A DNA stretch of 54,055 nt from Novosphingobium sp. (GCF_024642085.1 NZ_JAHEBV010000011.1:1-54055); one strand, 5' to 3'; shown: positions 43,057 through 52,064, counted from the first letter of the stretch. Program-made: numbers and translations. Notes: a model not told the origin generated them from the sequence alone.

Positions 43057-43671
43057 TCACGCTTGCAGGACGGCGGCGAAGGCCTGTACCGCAGCGGCTT
43101 CATTACCGCCCCAGACCGCATTGCTCACGGCCAGGAAATCGGCACCAGCAGCCACCAGTGGGGCTGCGTTGTCTGGCGTGATGCCGCCGATTGCCACACA
43201 CGGAAGTTCGAAGATGGATTGCCACCAGGTCAGCAGGTCAGGTGCGGCGACGTGTTCGGTCTGCTTGGTAATGGTCGGGTAAAAAGCGCCGAACGCAACG
43301 TAGTCGGCGCCGGCATCCCCCGCTTCCATCGCAAAATGTCGGCTGTTATGACATGTGACGCCGATCTGCGCGTCGCGGCCAAGGCGTGCGCGGGCATCAG
43401 CCAGGTCGCCGTCGTTTTGTCCCAGATGAACCCCGTCGGCGCCAAGGCGTTTGGCCAGACTGACCGAATCGTTGACGATGAAAGCAACTTCGCGATCGGC
43501 GCAGATCCGCTGCAGCGGATCGGCCAGCCGCGCCGCTTCATGTTCGTCAATGCCCTTGACCCTAAACTGAAACGCCGCGACCGGCCCGGCATCGAGCGCA
43601 CTTGCAAGGCGATCAGGAAAGGCGCCCGACACGTCGAGCGGAGAGATCAGATAAAGCTGGCAATCGGACAT
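43057..43671 (-). CDS. thiE: Thiamine phosphate synthase
   Basis: ThiE couples hydroxymethylpyrimidine diphosphate and hydroxyethylthiazole phosphate to make thiamine phosphate. The 204-residue TIM barrel shows VAAFQFRVKGI, VAFIVNDSVSLAKRLGADGVHLGQNDGD, IGVTCHNSRHFAMEAGDAGADYVAFGAFYPT, VAIGGITPDNAAPLVAAGADFLAV and a terminal helical region. All are typical, although the usual pyrophosphate-binding lysine region reads RVKG. The ATG at 43671 (MSDCQLYLI) was chosen; the longer frame adds a basic leader that overlaps the upstream region. No other thiamine gene or TPP riboswitch is seen nearby. Confidence 0.88.
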   Translation of the reverse strand: MSDCQLYLISPLDVSGAFPDRLASALDAGPVAAFQFRVKGIDEHEAARLADPLQRICADREVAFIVNDSVSLAKRLGADGVHLGQNDGDLADARARLGRDAQIGVTCHNSRHFAMEAGDAGADYVAFGAFYPTITKQTEHVAAPDLLTWWQSIFELPCVAIGGITPDNAAPLVAAGADFLAVSNAVWGGNEAAAVQAFAAVLQA

Positions 43672-43749
43672 GGCCTGCGCTCTATCGACCCCGGCGCGCT
43701 TAGCCAAGCGTTCCGCAACCGTTCAGCCGGATCGTTCGTTAGGGTCGCC

Positions 43750-44130
43750 ATGAAAAAGATCGCGTTTGCCTCGCTCCTTGTTGTCGCCTTGTCCGGCTGC
43801 ATCACCTACCAGAACCGCAGCGACGGGATCACCCGGTTGCGGATTGGTGAGTCCGGCAGCGTTGACGGGCCGACCGTTACTCCGCTTGCGGTATTGGAAG
43901 ACAGCCGCTGCCCGGCCGAAGTGCAGTGCCTTTGGGCGGGACGGGTCAAGGTATCGGTGCGGGTCGAACTTGGTACCGGCTCACAAACCCGCGACATGGT
44001 GCTGGGCGAGGAGCAATCGGTGGCAGATGGCAGCCTTACGCTGGTCGAGGTGCTGCCTCAAAAGAAGAAAGACCAGGCGATCTACCCTGATGAATACCGC
44101 TTCGGTTTCAAGTTCGCCGGAGGTTTGTAA
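43750..44130 (+). CDS. Hypothetical lipoprotein
   Basis: A 126-residue protein with a lipoprotein signal MKKIAFASLLVVALSGC (lipobox LSGC, cysteine 17). The mature domain has CPAEVQCLWAGRVKVSVRVELG, a two-cysteine stretch often seen in small uncharacterised periplasmic lipoproteins, and a C-terminal beta-rich segment ending YPDEYRFGFKFAGGL. No function is assigned. It is divergent from thiE with about 80 bp between, and its stop lies 4 bases from the convergent fba stop. Confidence 0.65.
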   Translation: MKKIAFASLLVVALSGCITYQNRSDGITRLRIGESGSVDGPTVTPLAVLEDSRCPAEVQCLWAGRVKVSVRVELGTGSQTRDMVLGEEQSVADGSLTLVEVLPQKKKDQAIYPDEYRFGFKFAGGL

Positions 44131-44134
44131 CGCC

Positions 44135-45031
44135 TCAGCCCGTCTTGACGGTCGACCCGGCGGCAATCTCGTCAATTGCACTGCCCAGTGCGGCGTCGAA
44201 CTCGTCTTCGCTCATTTCAAAGCGCAGGTCTTCAAGCAGCGCGCGGCTGAAGCTGGCTATGATACCGCGGTTCCTGGCCAATTCGGCACAGGCCTCGGCC
44301 CGCGCATATCCGCCCGACAGAGCGACGACGCGCAGCACTTTGGGATGGTCGACCAGCGCATCATAAGTGCCCGGCACGACCGGCAGCGACAGCTTGAGCA
44401 TTACCTTGTGCCCTTCTGGCATCGCTGCCAGCGCTTTAAGGATCTCATCACGCAGGATCGTGTCACACTCTGCCCGGGTGGCGCTCTTGATGTTCACTTC
44501 GGGTTCGATGATCGGCATCATGGCGTGGGCGATGACCTGCTGTCCCACTGCAAACTGCTGAGCAACCACGGCAGCGATACCTTCGGCGTTGGCTGCATTG
44601 ATGACCGACCGTTCTTTGGTCCCGAATACGCCCAGCGCTTTGGATTTTTCCAGCAGCGCATCCAGATCGGGCATCGGCTTCATCAGCTGAACCCCATCAG
44701 CCTCATCCTCCAGGCCCTTGTCGATCTTGATAAACGGGACGATGCCCTTGGCGATCAGCGCGGAGGGGACCGGCTGGCCGTCGACTAGCCCATCCATTGT
44801 CCGCTCGAACAGGATGGCACCAATTACCTTGCTGCCGTCGAATGCCGGGGACCGGATGATACGGCTGCGCATGGCGTGGATCAGGCCGTACATCTCGTCG
44901 TCACTGCCCCACGCCCCGGCTTCGATGCCGTAACCGGCCAGCGCCTTGGGCGTCGACCCGCCCGACTGGTCCAGCGCGGCAATGAAACCGTTTCCCTTGG
45001 CCATCTTGGCGGTCATGTCGGCAGTGTTCAT
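44135..45031 (-). CDS. fba: Class I fructose-bisphosphate aldolase
   Basis: The Schiff-base type of aldolase that splits fructose-1,6-bisphosphate into two triose phosphates. The 298-residue protein shows GFIAALDQSGGSTPKAL at the N-terminus, ILFERTMDG, PFIKIDKGLE, IEPEVNIKSATRAECD and HKVMLKLSLPVVPG, where the lysine is the probable Schiff-base residue, then VALSGGYARAEA. The ATG at 45031 gives MNTADMTAKM; the frame to 45100 adds an unlikely basic leader. It lies 78 bp downstream of pgk and is the last gene of the tkt-gap-MOSC-pgk-fba run. Confidence 0.92.
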   Translation of the reverse strand: MNTADMTAKMAKGNGFIAALDQSGGSTPKALAGYGIEAGAWGSDDEMYGLIHAMRSRIIRSPAFDGSKVIGAILFERTMDGLVDGQPVPSALIAKGIVPFIKIDKGLEDEADGVQLMKPMPDLDALLEKSKALGVFGTKERSVINAANAEGIAAVVAQQFAVGQQVIAHAMMPIIEPEVNIKSATRAECDTILRDEILKALAAMPEGHKVMLKLSLPVVPGTYDALVDHPKVLRVVALSGGYARAEACAELARNRGIIASFSRALLEDLRFEMSEDEFDAALGSAIDEIAAGSTVKTG

Positions 45032-45109
45032 AATGCGTGGGGTCCCTGGCGTTGCATACGTATGTGAGCGGGCCATAACCGGCCTGCGGTCACCCTGCAA
45101 GTGCGGCGA

Positions 45110-46312
45110 TCAGGCCTGTTCCAGAGCAACCACACCAGGCAGTTCCTTGCCTTCCATCCACTCAAGAAAGGCACCGCCTGCGGTCGAGACGTAAGAAAAA
45201 TCGTCCGCCACCCCGGCATGGTTCAGCGCGGCAACGGTATCGCCGCCGCCCGCCACCGATACAAGTGCGCCTTCGACTGTCAGCGCCGCGGCACTTCGCG
45301 CGAGCGATACGGTCGCTGTATCGAACGGCGCCATCTCAAACGCGCCGAGAGGCCCGTTCCAGACCAGAGTGCGGCAGGTCTTGAGCACATCGGCCAGGGC
45401 TTCCACCGCCTGCGGGCCGATATCGAGGATCATTTCGTCCGGCGCGACCTCATGGACATTGCAAGTTCGGAGGCTTGCCGGATTTGCGGCAAATTCCTTT
45501 GCCACCACCACGTCATAAGGCAGGTGAACGGTGCAGCCCGCTTTATCGGCGGCGTCGAGGATTTCTTCGGCCGTACTGGCCAGATCGTGTTCGCACAGCG
45601 ACTTGCCCACATCGACCCCGCGCGCAGCAAGGAACGTGTTGGCCATGCCGCCGCCAATAATCAGGTGTTCGACCCGCGTGACCAGGTGCTTCAACACATC
45701 CAGCTTTGATGAAACCTTGGCCCCGCCAACCACTGCAGCGACGGGCTTGGCCGGATTGCCCAGCGCCGCATCAAGCGCCTTAAGCTCAGCCTCCATCGAC
45801 CGCCCGGCATAGGCCGGCAGCAGGTGCGCAATGCCCTCTGTACTGGCATGGGCGCGGTGCGCAGCGGAAAACGCATCGTTGACGTAGAAGTCACCGTTGG
45901 CGGCGATTGCCGCGGCGAAATCAGGATCGTTGGCCTCTTCGCCTTTCCAGAAACGGGTGTTTTCCAGCATCGCTATGTCGCCCGGCTGGAGGATGCCGAT
46001 CGCCTGTTCAACCACAGGCCCGGTGATTTCGGGGATGAACATCACCTCTTCGTGCAGCACCGCCTGTACCGCATCGAGCGTCATCGACACCGACAGGGTC
46101 GAAGCCCGCTCGCCCTTGGGTCGTCCGAAATGGGCCAGCAGCAGGACCTTGGCGCCTTTTCCTGCCAATTCCAGGATCGTTGGAGCCGAAGCGCGCACGC
46201 GGGTATCGTCGGTTACTGCGCCGTCCTGCATAGGCAGGTTGAGATCCACCCGCACAAGCGCAACCTTGCCCGCAACGTCGCCCAGATCGTCAAGCGTCTT
46301 GAACCGCGTCAT
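45110..46312 (-). CDS. pgk: Phosphoglycerate kinase
   Basis: Pgk interconverts 1,3-bisphosphoglycerate and 3-phosphoglycerate with ADP/ATP. The 400-residue protein has the signature [12 protein letters not shown] near the N-terminus, [11 protein letters not shown], the substrate region [12 protein letters not shown], the hinge, [15 protein letters not shown], and the ATP-binding [15 protein letters not shown] and [11 protein letters not shown]. Length is normal. Its start overlaps the preceding MOSC gene stop by 3 bases (ATGA), so it is probably translated by coupling. It lies between MOSC and fba in the central-carbon operon. Confidence 0.97.
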   Translation of the reverse strand: MTRFKTLDDLGDVAGKVALVRVDLNLPMQDGAVTDDTRVRASAPTILELAGKGAKVLLLAHFGRPKGERASTLSVSMTLDAVQAVLHEEVMFIPEITGPVVEQAIGILQPGDIAMLENTRFWKGEEANDPDFAAAIAANGDFYVNDAFSAAHRAHASTEGIAHLLPAYAGRSMEAELKALDAALGNPAKPVAAVVGGAKVSSKLDVLKHLVTRVEHLIIGGGMANTFLAARGVDVGKSLCEHDLASTAEEILDAADKAGCTVHLPYDVVVAKEFAANPASLRTCNVHEVAPDEMILDIGPQAVEALADVLKTCRTLVWNGPLGAFEMAPFDTATVSLARSAAALTVEGALVSVAGGGDTVAALNHAGVADDFSYVSTAGGAFLEWMEGKELPGVVALEQA

Positions 46313-46782
46313 TCGCTTATCCTTATTCCGTCACCCACGGCAATTTCACCATCGCCTATAACCCGGCCCAGCACCCCGCCCCGCCAATCGGGCAGCAGAA
46401 CCGCCTTTAGGCCGGTTGCGATTTCTTCCATCCGGCTGCACGGATCACATTCAGTAGTGACCTCAATCCGCAGTTTATCGCCGATTTCTATAACTGCGCC
46501 TGGCTGGCGCGGCAGGCGGATGCCCTGTGTCAGCAGATTGGCCCGGCGCACCCACCACGGCAGGTCCGGGTCATCGGTGCGGCCCAGTTCGGCCAGCGCG
46601 GCGGCCCAGCTTTCCGCCTCGATCAGCGAGACCTGGCGGCGTGGCTTGCGGCCGGGACGCACTGCACCGCGAAAGTCACCCTGCAAGCCCCCTGCAGCCG
46701 ACACCGGCACCCGGTCCAGCGTCTCTATCGCCCCGCGCGGCCGTGCGTGCCGCGCAATGCCAACAAGACGCCCGCCGCTCAT
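46309..46782 (-). CDS. MOSC domain protein embedded in the glycolytic operon
   Basis: A protein of 157 residues with a MOSC domain: [32 protein letters not shown] at the start, [27 protein letters not shown] in the middle, the cysteine-containing [10 protein letters not shown], and [20 protein letters not shown] at the end. It is shorter than the MOSC protein at 262-804 and not closely similar. The ATG at 46782 overlaps the last base of the gap stop codon (TGATG), and its own stop overlaps the pgk start, so the gene is locked into the operon. A link to sulfur or molybdenum chemistry is known for the domain; why it sits between gap and pgk is unclear. Confidence 0.83.
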   Translation of the reverse strand: MSGGRLVGIARHARPRGAIETLDRVPVSAAGGLQGDFRGAVRPGRKPRRQVSLIEAESWAAALAELGRTDDPDLPWWVRRANLLTQGIRLPRQPGAVIEIGDKLRIEVTTECDPCSRMEEIATGLKAVLLPDWRGGVLGRVIGDGEIAVGDGIRISE

Positions 46783-47789
46783 CAGATAAGCTTGCCCATC
46801 GCGCCAGCTGTATCGACCATCCGGTTGGAAAAGCCCCATTCGTTGTCGTACCAGCTCAGCACGCGGACCAGCTTGCCATCGATCACCGAGGTTTCGAGCG
46901 CGTCGATGGTCGAGCTGCTGGCATCGCCGTTGTAATCGATCGAGACCAGCGGTTCGTCCGAATAGCTTAGCACGCCTTTGAGCGCACCTTGCGACGCGGC
47001 CTTGAGCAGGGCGTTGACCTCGTCCTTGGTGGTGTCGCGCTTGGGCTGGAAAGTCAGGTCAACAACCGAGACATTGGGGGTCGGCACACGGATCGCGCTG
47101 CCGTCCAGCTTGCCTTTCAGTTCGGGCAGAACCTCGCCCACAGCACGGGCCGCGCCGGTGGTGGTCGGGATCATCGACATGCCAGCCGCGCGCGCGCGGC
47201 GCGGATCTTCATGGATCTGGTCAAGGATCTTCTGGTCGTTGGTATAGGCATGGATCGTGGTCATCAGCCCGCGCTCGATCCCGATCGCATCGTTCAGCAC
47301 CTTGGCAAACGGCGCCAGGCAATTGGTTGTGCACGAAGCATTGGACACGATGGTGTGGCCTGCTTCCAACTTGTCATGATTGACACCGAACACCACGGTC
47401 AGGTCAACGTTTTTGCCCGGCGCAGAAATCAGGACTTTCTTCGCACCGGCTGCGATATGCTTTTCGCAGCTTGCGCGGTCCGTAAAGAAACCGGTGCATT
47501 CCAGCGCGATGTCAACACCGTTGGCCTTGTGCGGAAGGTTGGCGGGATCTCGCTCGGCGGTGACCTGGATGCGCTTGCCGTTGATCACCAGATCGTTGCC
47601 GTCCACTTCGACCGAACCCGAAAACGCGCCGTGCACGCTGTCGCGCTGGAAGAGCATGGCATTGGCTTTCGCCGAGGCGAGATCATTGATCGAAACCAGT
47701 TCCAGGTCGTGGTCGGTCCGCTCCAGAATGGCTCGCGCCACATTGCGCCCGATGCGCCCGAAACCGTTGATCGCAACCTTGATCGCCAT
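46782..47789 (-). CDS. gap: Glyceraldehyde-3-phosphate dehydrogenase, type I
   Basis: Oxidises glyceraldehyde-3-phosphate with NAD(P)+ and phosphate. The 335-residue protein has the Rossmann start [24 protein letters not shown], the catalytic C153 in [12 protein letters not shown], the TIHAYTNDQ phosphate site, and the C-terminal [14 protein letters not shown]. Full length for the phosphorylating GAPDH family. It lies 14 bp downstream of tkt, and its stop is linked to the following MOSC start. Confidence 0.97.
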   Translation of the reverse strand: MAIKVAINGFGRIGRNVARAILERTDHDLELVSINDLASAKANAMLFQRDSVHGAFSGSVEVDGNDLVINGKRIQVTAERDPANLPHKANGVDIALECTGFFTDRASCEKHIAAGAKKVLISAPGKNVDLTVVFGVNHDKLEAGHTIVSNASCTTNCLAPFAKVLNDAIGIERGLMTTIHAYTNDQKILDQIHEDPRRARAAGMSMIPTTTGAARAVGEVLPELKGKLDGSAIRVPTPNVSVVDLTFQPKRDTTKDEVNALLKAASQGALKGVLSYSDEPLVSIDYNGDASSSTIDALETSVIDGKLVRVLSWYDNEWGFSNRMVDTAGAMGKLI

Positions 47790-47803
47790 GAACTAAACTC
47801 CTC

Positions 47804-49795
47804 TTACAGGCCCAGCTTGGCCTTGATTTGCGGAACAATAGCTTCGGTCGTAAGCCCGAAGTAGCTGAATAGCTTTTCGGCCGGCGCCGATGCCCCGAAC
47901 CTGTCGATACCGATGGCCAGACCATCGCGGCCAATCCATTTGTGCCAGCCGAAAGTCGTGCCCGCCTCGATCGAGACGGCCAGAATGCCAGCAGGAATCA
48001 GGCTGTCCTGGTAAGCCTCATCCTGCGCTTCGAACAGTTCCCAGCAGGGCATCGAAACAACATCGGCGCCCACGCCGGCTTGTTCCAGCGCGGCGGCGGC
48101 TTCCACGGCGATCTGCACTTCGCTGCCGGTCGCCAGCAGCACCACCTTGCGCGATGCCTTGGCGGCAACCAGACGGTAAGCGCCTTTGGCGCAGCGGTTT
48201 TCGTCCGCATCATTGCGCAGCGCAGGCAGATTTTGGCGGGTTAGAGCAAGCGCGCTGGGCCCGTTCTGCCGTTTCAGCGCCAATTCCCAACATTCCGCGG
48301 TTTCCATCGCATCGGCCGGACGCATCACCCACAGGCCGGGGATGGCGCGCAGCGAGGCGACGTGTTCGATCGGCTGGTGGGTCGGTCCGTCCTCACCCAG
48401 TCCGATTGAATCGTGAGTCAGGACATAGATCGCCCGGGCATGCTGGATCGCCGACAGGCGAATGGCATTGCGGCAATAGTCAGAGAATACCAGGAAAGTC
48501 CCGCCATAGGGCACGATCCCGCCGTGCAGGGCCATACCGTTCATCGCCGCGGCCATGCCAAACTCGCGGATCCCGTAATAAAGGTAACGCCCGGCATAGT
48601 CAGCCGGTGAAAACGGCGTGGTCGATGCGGTCTTGGTGTTGTTCGAACCCGTGAGGTCAGCCGAACCACCGATCATGGCCGAAACGGTTGCGGTCAGGAC
48701 GGTCAACGCGTCTTCGCTCGACTTGCGGGTGGCCAGCTTGGGCATATCGGCAGCCAGCTTGCCGCGGTATTCATGCCAGCCGTTCAGGGACGGAAGCTCG
48801 CCAGCCATGCGCGCGGAAAACTCGCCGCTGCGCGCATTGGAGGCAAGCCGTGCTTCCCAATCGGCGCGCCTGGCGGCGCCCTTCGCGCCCAGGCTGCGCC
48901 AGTCAGCCAGAATGTCGGCGGGAATGACGAAAGGTTCGGCGCTCCACCCCAAAACACCGCGCGCCGCGGCAATCTCATCGGCGCCCAGAGGACTGCCATG
49001 AACGTTGTGGGTGCCTTGCTTGTTAGGCGCGCCCTTGCCGATAACGGTATGGCAGGCAACCAGCGACGGGCGCGGATCGGCCTCTGCCTCGGCCAGGGCG
49101 CGGGCGATGTCGGCAAAATCGTGACCATCGCATTCGGCGGTGTGCCAGCCGGTCGCGCGGTAGCGGGCAAGAATATCCTCGCAGGTCGAAAGTGACGTGT
49201 CCCCGTCGATCGTGATGTGATTGGAATCCCACAGCACGTTCATTCCGCCCAGCTTGTAATTGGCGGCTAGTCCGATCGCCTCGTGGTTGATGCCTTCCAT
49301 CAGACAGCCGTCACCGGCGATCACCCAGGTTTTGTGGTTGACCAGATCGCCGCCAAACTCGGCATTGAGGTGGCGTTCGGCAATGGCCATGCCCACCGCC
49401 ATGGCCAGCCCCTGACCCAACGGACCGGTAGTGCATTCGACCCCGGCAAGTTCGGTATTTTCAGGATGCCCTGCACAAACCGAGTGCAGTTGGCGAAAAT
49501 TGCGGATGTCATCGATCGTCGGCGCATCATACCCGGTCAGGTAAAGCAGCGAATAAAGCAGCATCGATCCATGCCCGGCTGACAGGATGAACCGGTCCCT
49601 GTCGGGCCACTTGGGCGCAGCGGGATCAAAGCTCAGGAACTGGCTGAACAGCACGGTGGCAACGTCGGCCATGCCCATCGGCATGCCAGGATGGCCGGAA
49701 TTGGCCGCCTGCACTGCGTCCATCGATAGCGCACGGATTGCATTGGCCATGGGGGCCAGGCGGGAAGGAGCCAGGTTCGCGGCAGAGGGGCTCAT
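47804..49795 (-). CDS. tkt: Transketolase
   Basis: A thiamine-diphosphate enzyme of the pentose-phosphate pathway moving two-carbon ketol units between sugar phosphates. The 663-residue product starts MSPSAANLAPSRLAPMANAIRALSMDAVQAANSGHPGMPMGMAD. The TPP-binding region reads GDGCLMEGINHEA, and it has the usual middle part (YLTGYDAPTIDDIRNFRQLHS), the C-terminal FVFSDYCRNAIRLSA-like segment and GLGEDGPTHQPIEH. The ATG at 49795 was chosen because the longer frame to 49936 adds only a low-complexity leader. First gene of the central-carbon operon. Confidence 0.96.
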   Translation of the reverse strand: MSPSAANLAPSRLAPMANAIRALSMDAVQAANSGHPGMPMGMADVATVLFSQFLSFDPAAPKWPDRDRFILSAGHGSMLLYSLLYLTGYDAPTIDDIRNFRQLHSVCAGHPENTELAGVECTTGPLGQGLAMAVGMAIAERHLNAEFGGDLVNHKTWVIAGDGCLMEGINHEAIGLAANYKLGGMNVLWDSNHITIDGDTSLSTCEDILARYRATGWHTAECDGHDFADIARALAEAEADPRPSLVACHTVIGKGAPNKQGTHNVHGSPLGADEIAAARGVLGWSAEPFVIPADILADWRSLGAKGAARRADWEARLASNARSGEFSARMAGELPSLNGWHEYRGKLAADMPKLATRKSSEDALTVLTATVSAMIGGSADLTGSNNTKTASTTPFSPADYAGRYLYYGIREFGMAAAMNGMALHGGIVPYGGTFLVFSDYCRNAIRLSAIQHARAIYVLTHDSIGLGEDGPTHQPIEHVASLRAIPGLWVMRPADAMETAECWELALKRQNGPSALALTRQNLPALRNDADENRCAKGAYRLVAAKASRKVVLLATGSEVQIAVEAAAALEQAGVGADVVSMPCWELFEAQDEAYQDSLIPAGILAVSIEAGTTFGWHKWIGRDGLAIGIDRFGASAPAEKLFSYFGLTTEAIVPQIKAKLGL

Positions 49796-49964
49796 CACAA
49801 AGGCTCCCGAAAAGATCGCTGAATATGCACCGAGTCGGCGCGCCGCTTCCTTTGCGGAGGCACCGGCCCCCGTCAACCCGGCCTTGCCGGGTGGGGCTGT
49901 CAAAGCGTGGGAAAAGCATGACGCATCCCTTTGCACACCGGAGGTTTTAGGTTAGCCAGCAATT

Positions 49965-50186
49965 ATGGATGGGGATCGCACCGCCCGCGCACAGGCGCGG
50001 ATCGAAGCGGCGCTCGCCCGGATCGAGGCGAGCGCGCACAGGGCCAAAGGCTTGGGCGGCGGGGCAGCTGCCCCGACCGGCGGGGCCGAACTTGCGCATT
50101 TGCAGGCGCGGCATGACCGGCTGCGCGCGGTGGTCCAGGATTCGCTCAGCCAGCTCGACCAGATAATCGAAAGCGCTGAAGGGTGA
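49965..50186 (+). CDS. Small coiled-coil protein preceding zapA
   Basis: A 73-residue protein, mostly helical and coiled-coil-like: RIEAALARIEASAHRA, a short glycine/alanine-rich break, then LAHLQARHDRLRAVVQDSLSQLDQIIES. Many alphaproteobacteria carry a similarly small coiled-coil gene (DUF4164-like) directly before zapA; I infer the same here from size, position and shape. It is divergent from tkt and ends 7 bp before zapA, so the two are likely co-transcribed. A role in cell division is possible but not shown. Confidence 0.65.
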   Translation: MDGDRTARAQARIEAALARIEASAHRAKGLGGGAAAPTGGAELAHLQARHDRLRAVVQDSLSQLDQIIESAEG

Positions 50187-50193
50187 TCCGGCG

Positions 50194-50502
50194 ATGAGCA
50201 ACGTGACCCTGCAAATCGGCGGCCGCGCCTACACCATGGCCTGCGCGGACGGGGAAGAAGCGCACATTGCCGCGCTCGGCCGCTCCATCGCCGATAAGGT
50301 TGAACAGATGGGCGCCGGACAAAGCGAAGTGCGGCAACTGTTGTTCGCATCGCTGTTGCTGGCCGACGAATTGCACGAAGCGCGCGGCCGTCCGTCCGCA
50401 ATTGCCGCTTCAACACCCGCCGCATACAGCGATGAAAACGCGGGTGCGTTTGAAGCAATAGCCGACAGGCTGGAAAAACTCGCTCTGTCTCTTGAGGGTT
50501 AG
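50194..50502 (+). CDS. zapA: Cell division protein ZapA
   Basis: A 102-residue protein of the ZapA family, which binds FtsZ and bundles protofilaments at the division site. The N-terminal domain reads VTLQIGGRAYTMACADGEEAHIAALGRSIADKV, with the usual beta-strand plus helix. A long C-terminal helix starting near LLFASLLLADELHEA supports dimerisation. Its place just before the 6S RNA and the 5-formyltetrahydrofolate cyclo-ligase is the conserved proteobacterial order and supports the call. Confidence 0.9.
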   Translation: MSNVTLQIGGRAYTMACADGEEAHIAALGRSIADKVEQMGAGQSEVRQLLFASLLLADELHEARGRPSAIAASTPAAYSDENAGAFEAIADRLEKLALSLEG

Positions 50503-50514
50503 GCCGCATGGCCC

Positions 50515-50688
50515 TACATGGGGCGCGACGGGTACTGCCCGGTACGAACCGACAGAACATCCCTGAGGCTATAAGCAATCCAATGGGGGCTGTCCCTGGT
50601 CAGATCGCTACTTCGCGTAGAGATTTGGCACACATGGTCCCCACCTGACGTGAACGCGTCAGAGGATTTCCCCGGCAACGGCCCATGG
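50515..50688 (+). ncRNA. ssrS: 6S RNA (SsrS)
   Basis: The roughly 230-bp gap between zapA and the 5-FCL gene contains the pattern expected of 6S RNA. A long imperfect closing stem can be drawn from CATGGGGC near 50517 to GCCCATG at 50681-50687, with TGCCCGG near 50538 facing CCGGCA near 50672. The central part contains CCCTGAGGCTATAAGC, and an inner helix pairs TGGGG near 50585 with CCCCA near 50640. 6S RNA mimics an open promoter and binds sigma70 RNA polymerase. The gene order is the strongest evidence; exact ends are uncertain. Confidence 0.72.
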
Positions 50689-50732
50689 TGGTCCCGTCAC
50701 CCACCCTCGTTTCCCGAAAAGGCTGCCGCTCC

Positions 50733-51305
50733 GTGACCGACAAGCAAGCGCTTCGCACCCGGATGCGCGCAGTACGGCAACAGCACCAGGCGGCAATCCC
50801 CGATGCGATGCGCAGCCTGCTGTTCCTGCGCCCGCCTTCGCCCTTGCTTGACCTGATCGCGCCGGATGCAGTGATCGGACTGTATCATCCGATCGGCAAC
50901 GAAGCGTCTCCGCTGGGTTACGCGCGCTGGTTCTACGAAGCCGGCCACCGCGTAGCCCTGCCTTGGTTTGAATGCCGCAGCAGCACAATGCAGTTTCGGC
51001 TGTGGGACAATCCCTTTGATACGGACGATCTGGAACAGTCGCCGTGGGGCGGATTGCAACCCGATAATGCTGCTGATCCAGCGGATCCCGAAGTCCTGAT
51101 CGTGCCGCTGCTGGCGTTTACCGACGAGGGCAACCGGCTGGGACAGGGCGGCGGGCATTACGATCGTTATTTGACGGAATATCAGGACGCTGTGACAATC
51201 GGCCTTGCCTGGGATTGCCAGCGGGTTGAAGCCTTGCCATTGGAATCGCACGATATGCCGCTGCGCGCGGTGGTGACTCCAACCCGCTTTTACGGACCGT
51301 TCTGA
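50733..51305 (+). CDS. 5-formyltetrahydrofolate cyclo-ligase
   Basis: Converts 5-formyltetrahydrofolate to 5,10-methenyltetrahydrofolate using ATP. The 190-residue protein has KQALRTRMRAVRQQH at the start, IGLYHPIGNEASPLGYARWFYEAGHRVALP, PWGGLQP, DPEVLIVPLLAFTDEGNRLGQGGGHYDRYL (the GQGGGHYDR nucleotide motif) and PTRFYGPF at the end. I chose the GTG at 50733, preceded by AAAAGG, over the ATG at 50685 because the latter lies inside the 3' strand of the 6S RNA. It is in the conserved zapA-6S-cyclo-ligase order. The product is called YgfA or Fau in E. coli. Confidence 0.93.
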   Translation: MTDKQALRTRMRAVRQQHQAAIPDAMRSLLFLRPPSPLLDLIAPDAVIGLYHPIGNEASPLGYARWFYEAGHRVALPWFECRSSTMQFRLWDNPFDTDDLEQSPWGGLQPDNAADPADPEVLIVPLLAFTDEGNRLGQGGGHYDRYLTEYQDAVTIGLAWDCQRVEALPLESHDMPLRAVVTPTRFYGPF

Positions 51306-51307
51306 TC

Positions 51308-51523
51308 ATGCGCGAAGAACCCACTCTCCGCATCCCGCTTGGCATCCTGGGACTTCTGCTGGCGCTGCTGGTCTACGGCGTTGTGATTGCCCGCACCGTT
51401 GCCCCGCTGATGCAAAGCTGGCCTGCGCTGGCACAGCTTCCGGTGTACGTTGTTCTGGGCCTTGTATGGCTGCTGCCGCTCAAGCGGTTCCTGATCTGGA
51501 TGGAAACCGGCCGCTGGGGCTGA
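51308..51523 (+). CDS. DUF2842 domain membrane protein
   Basis: A 71-residue protein with two membrane helices (LGILGLLLALLVYGVVIA and LPVYVVLGLVWLLPLKRFLIWME) ending in a short basic tail. The pattern R.PLG..GLL....Y......P......P.......YV..GL.W..PLK....WM..G.W is that of DUF2842, found in alphaproteobacteria, of unknown function. It starts 2 bases after the 5-FCL stop, so it is co-transcribed with it. Its 3' end overlaps the convergent nucleotidyltransferase-like gene by 44 bases. Confidence 0.82.
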   Translation: MREEPTLRIPLGILGLLLALLVYGVVIARTVAPLMQSWPALAQLPVYVVLGLVWLLPLKRFLIWMETGRWG

Positions 51524-51968
51524 TCAGTGCGGCGCGGGCGAGGTCCTTTTCCCGGCCAAAGCGCAGCAGCAAGGCGTGAAGCTCTGCCGGCGGCGGCACC
51601 CAAAGGCGTTGGCCGTCAAGATCGACTGGCTGACGCCTTCTTAGCGCAACTTGCTGCCACGTCTGACCTTCGCGTACCGAAAATCCGGCAAACAGCTCGA
51701 CCGGCAATGCGCCGCCGTACCATGTCGCAAACATGTCAGACCGAAACCGATCAGCATCGCCGCCCGCTGCAGAATCAATTGCCAGCGGAGCGAGTACTTG
51801 CTGAAAGTCGCGCGGATCGAGCAAGACATCCACATCTCCAACTGGCCCGGGATCAAAACCATGAAGCGCCAGCGCCGCACTGCCGATGATCCACCAATCA
51901 TGCCGCGCCGGCGCCATGATGGTCGATACGTCGATCAAGGCTGATCGAAGCAGCGGCGTAAGCGTCAT
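51480..51968 (-). CDS. Nucleotidyltransferase-like protein
   Basis: A protein of about 162 residues with the nucleotidyltransferase-like pattern WWIIGSAALALHGFDPGPVGDVDVLLDP: a GS-type loop, then a DxD acidic pair, as in minimal nucleotidyltransferases and AbiEii-like proteins. The rest (DMFATWYGGALPVELFAGF and LWVPPPAELHALLLRFGREKDLARA) fits the same fold. The substrate is unknown; no antitoxin-like partner is adjacent. The ATG at 51968 was chosen over the longer frame to 51995. The last 14 codons overlap the end of the DUF2842 gene on the other strand. Confidence 0.68.
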   Translation of the reverse strand: MTLTPLLRSALIDVSTIMAPARHDWWIIGSAALALHGFDPGPVGDVDVLLDPRDFQQVLAPLAIDSAAGGDADRFRSDMFATWYGGALPVELFAGFSVREGQTWQQVALRRRQPVDLDGQRLWVPPPAELHALLLRFGREKDLARAALISPSGRFPSRSGTA

Positions 51969-52064
51969 GCCGCGAACGTGCTTGTTGCCCGCCACAAGGG
52001 CAACAACATTCGCTTAGCCGCAAAACCGACAACGCGTTACGCAATCTTATTGGAAAACCCCAAG

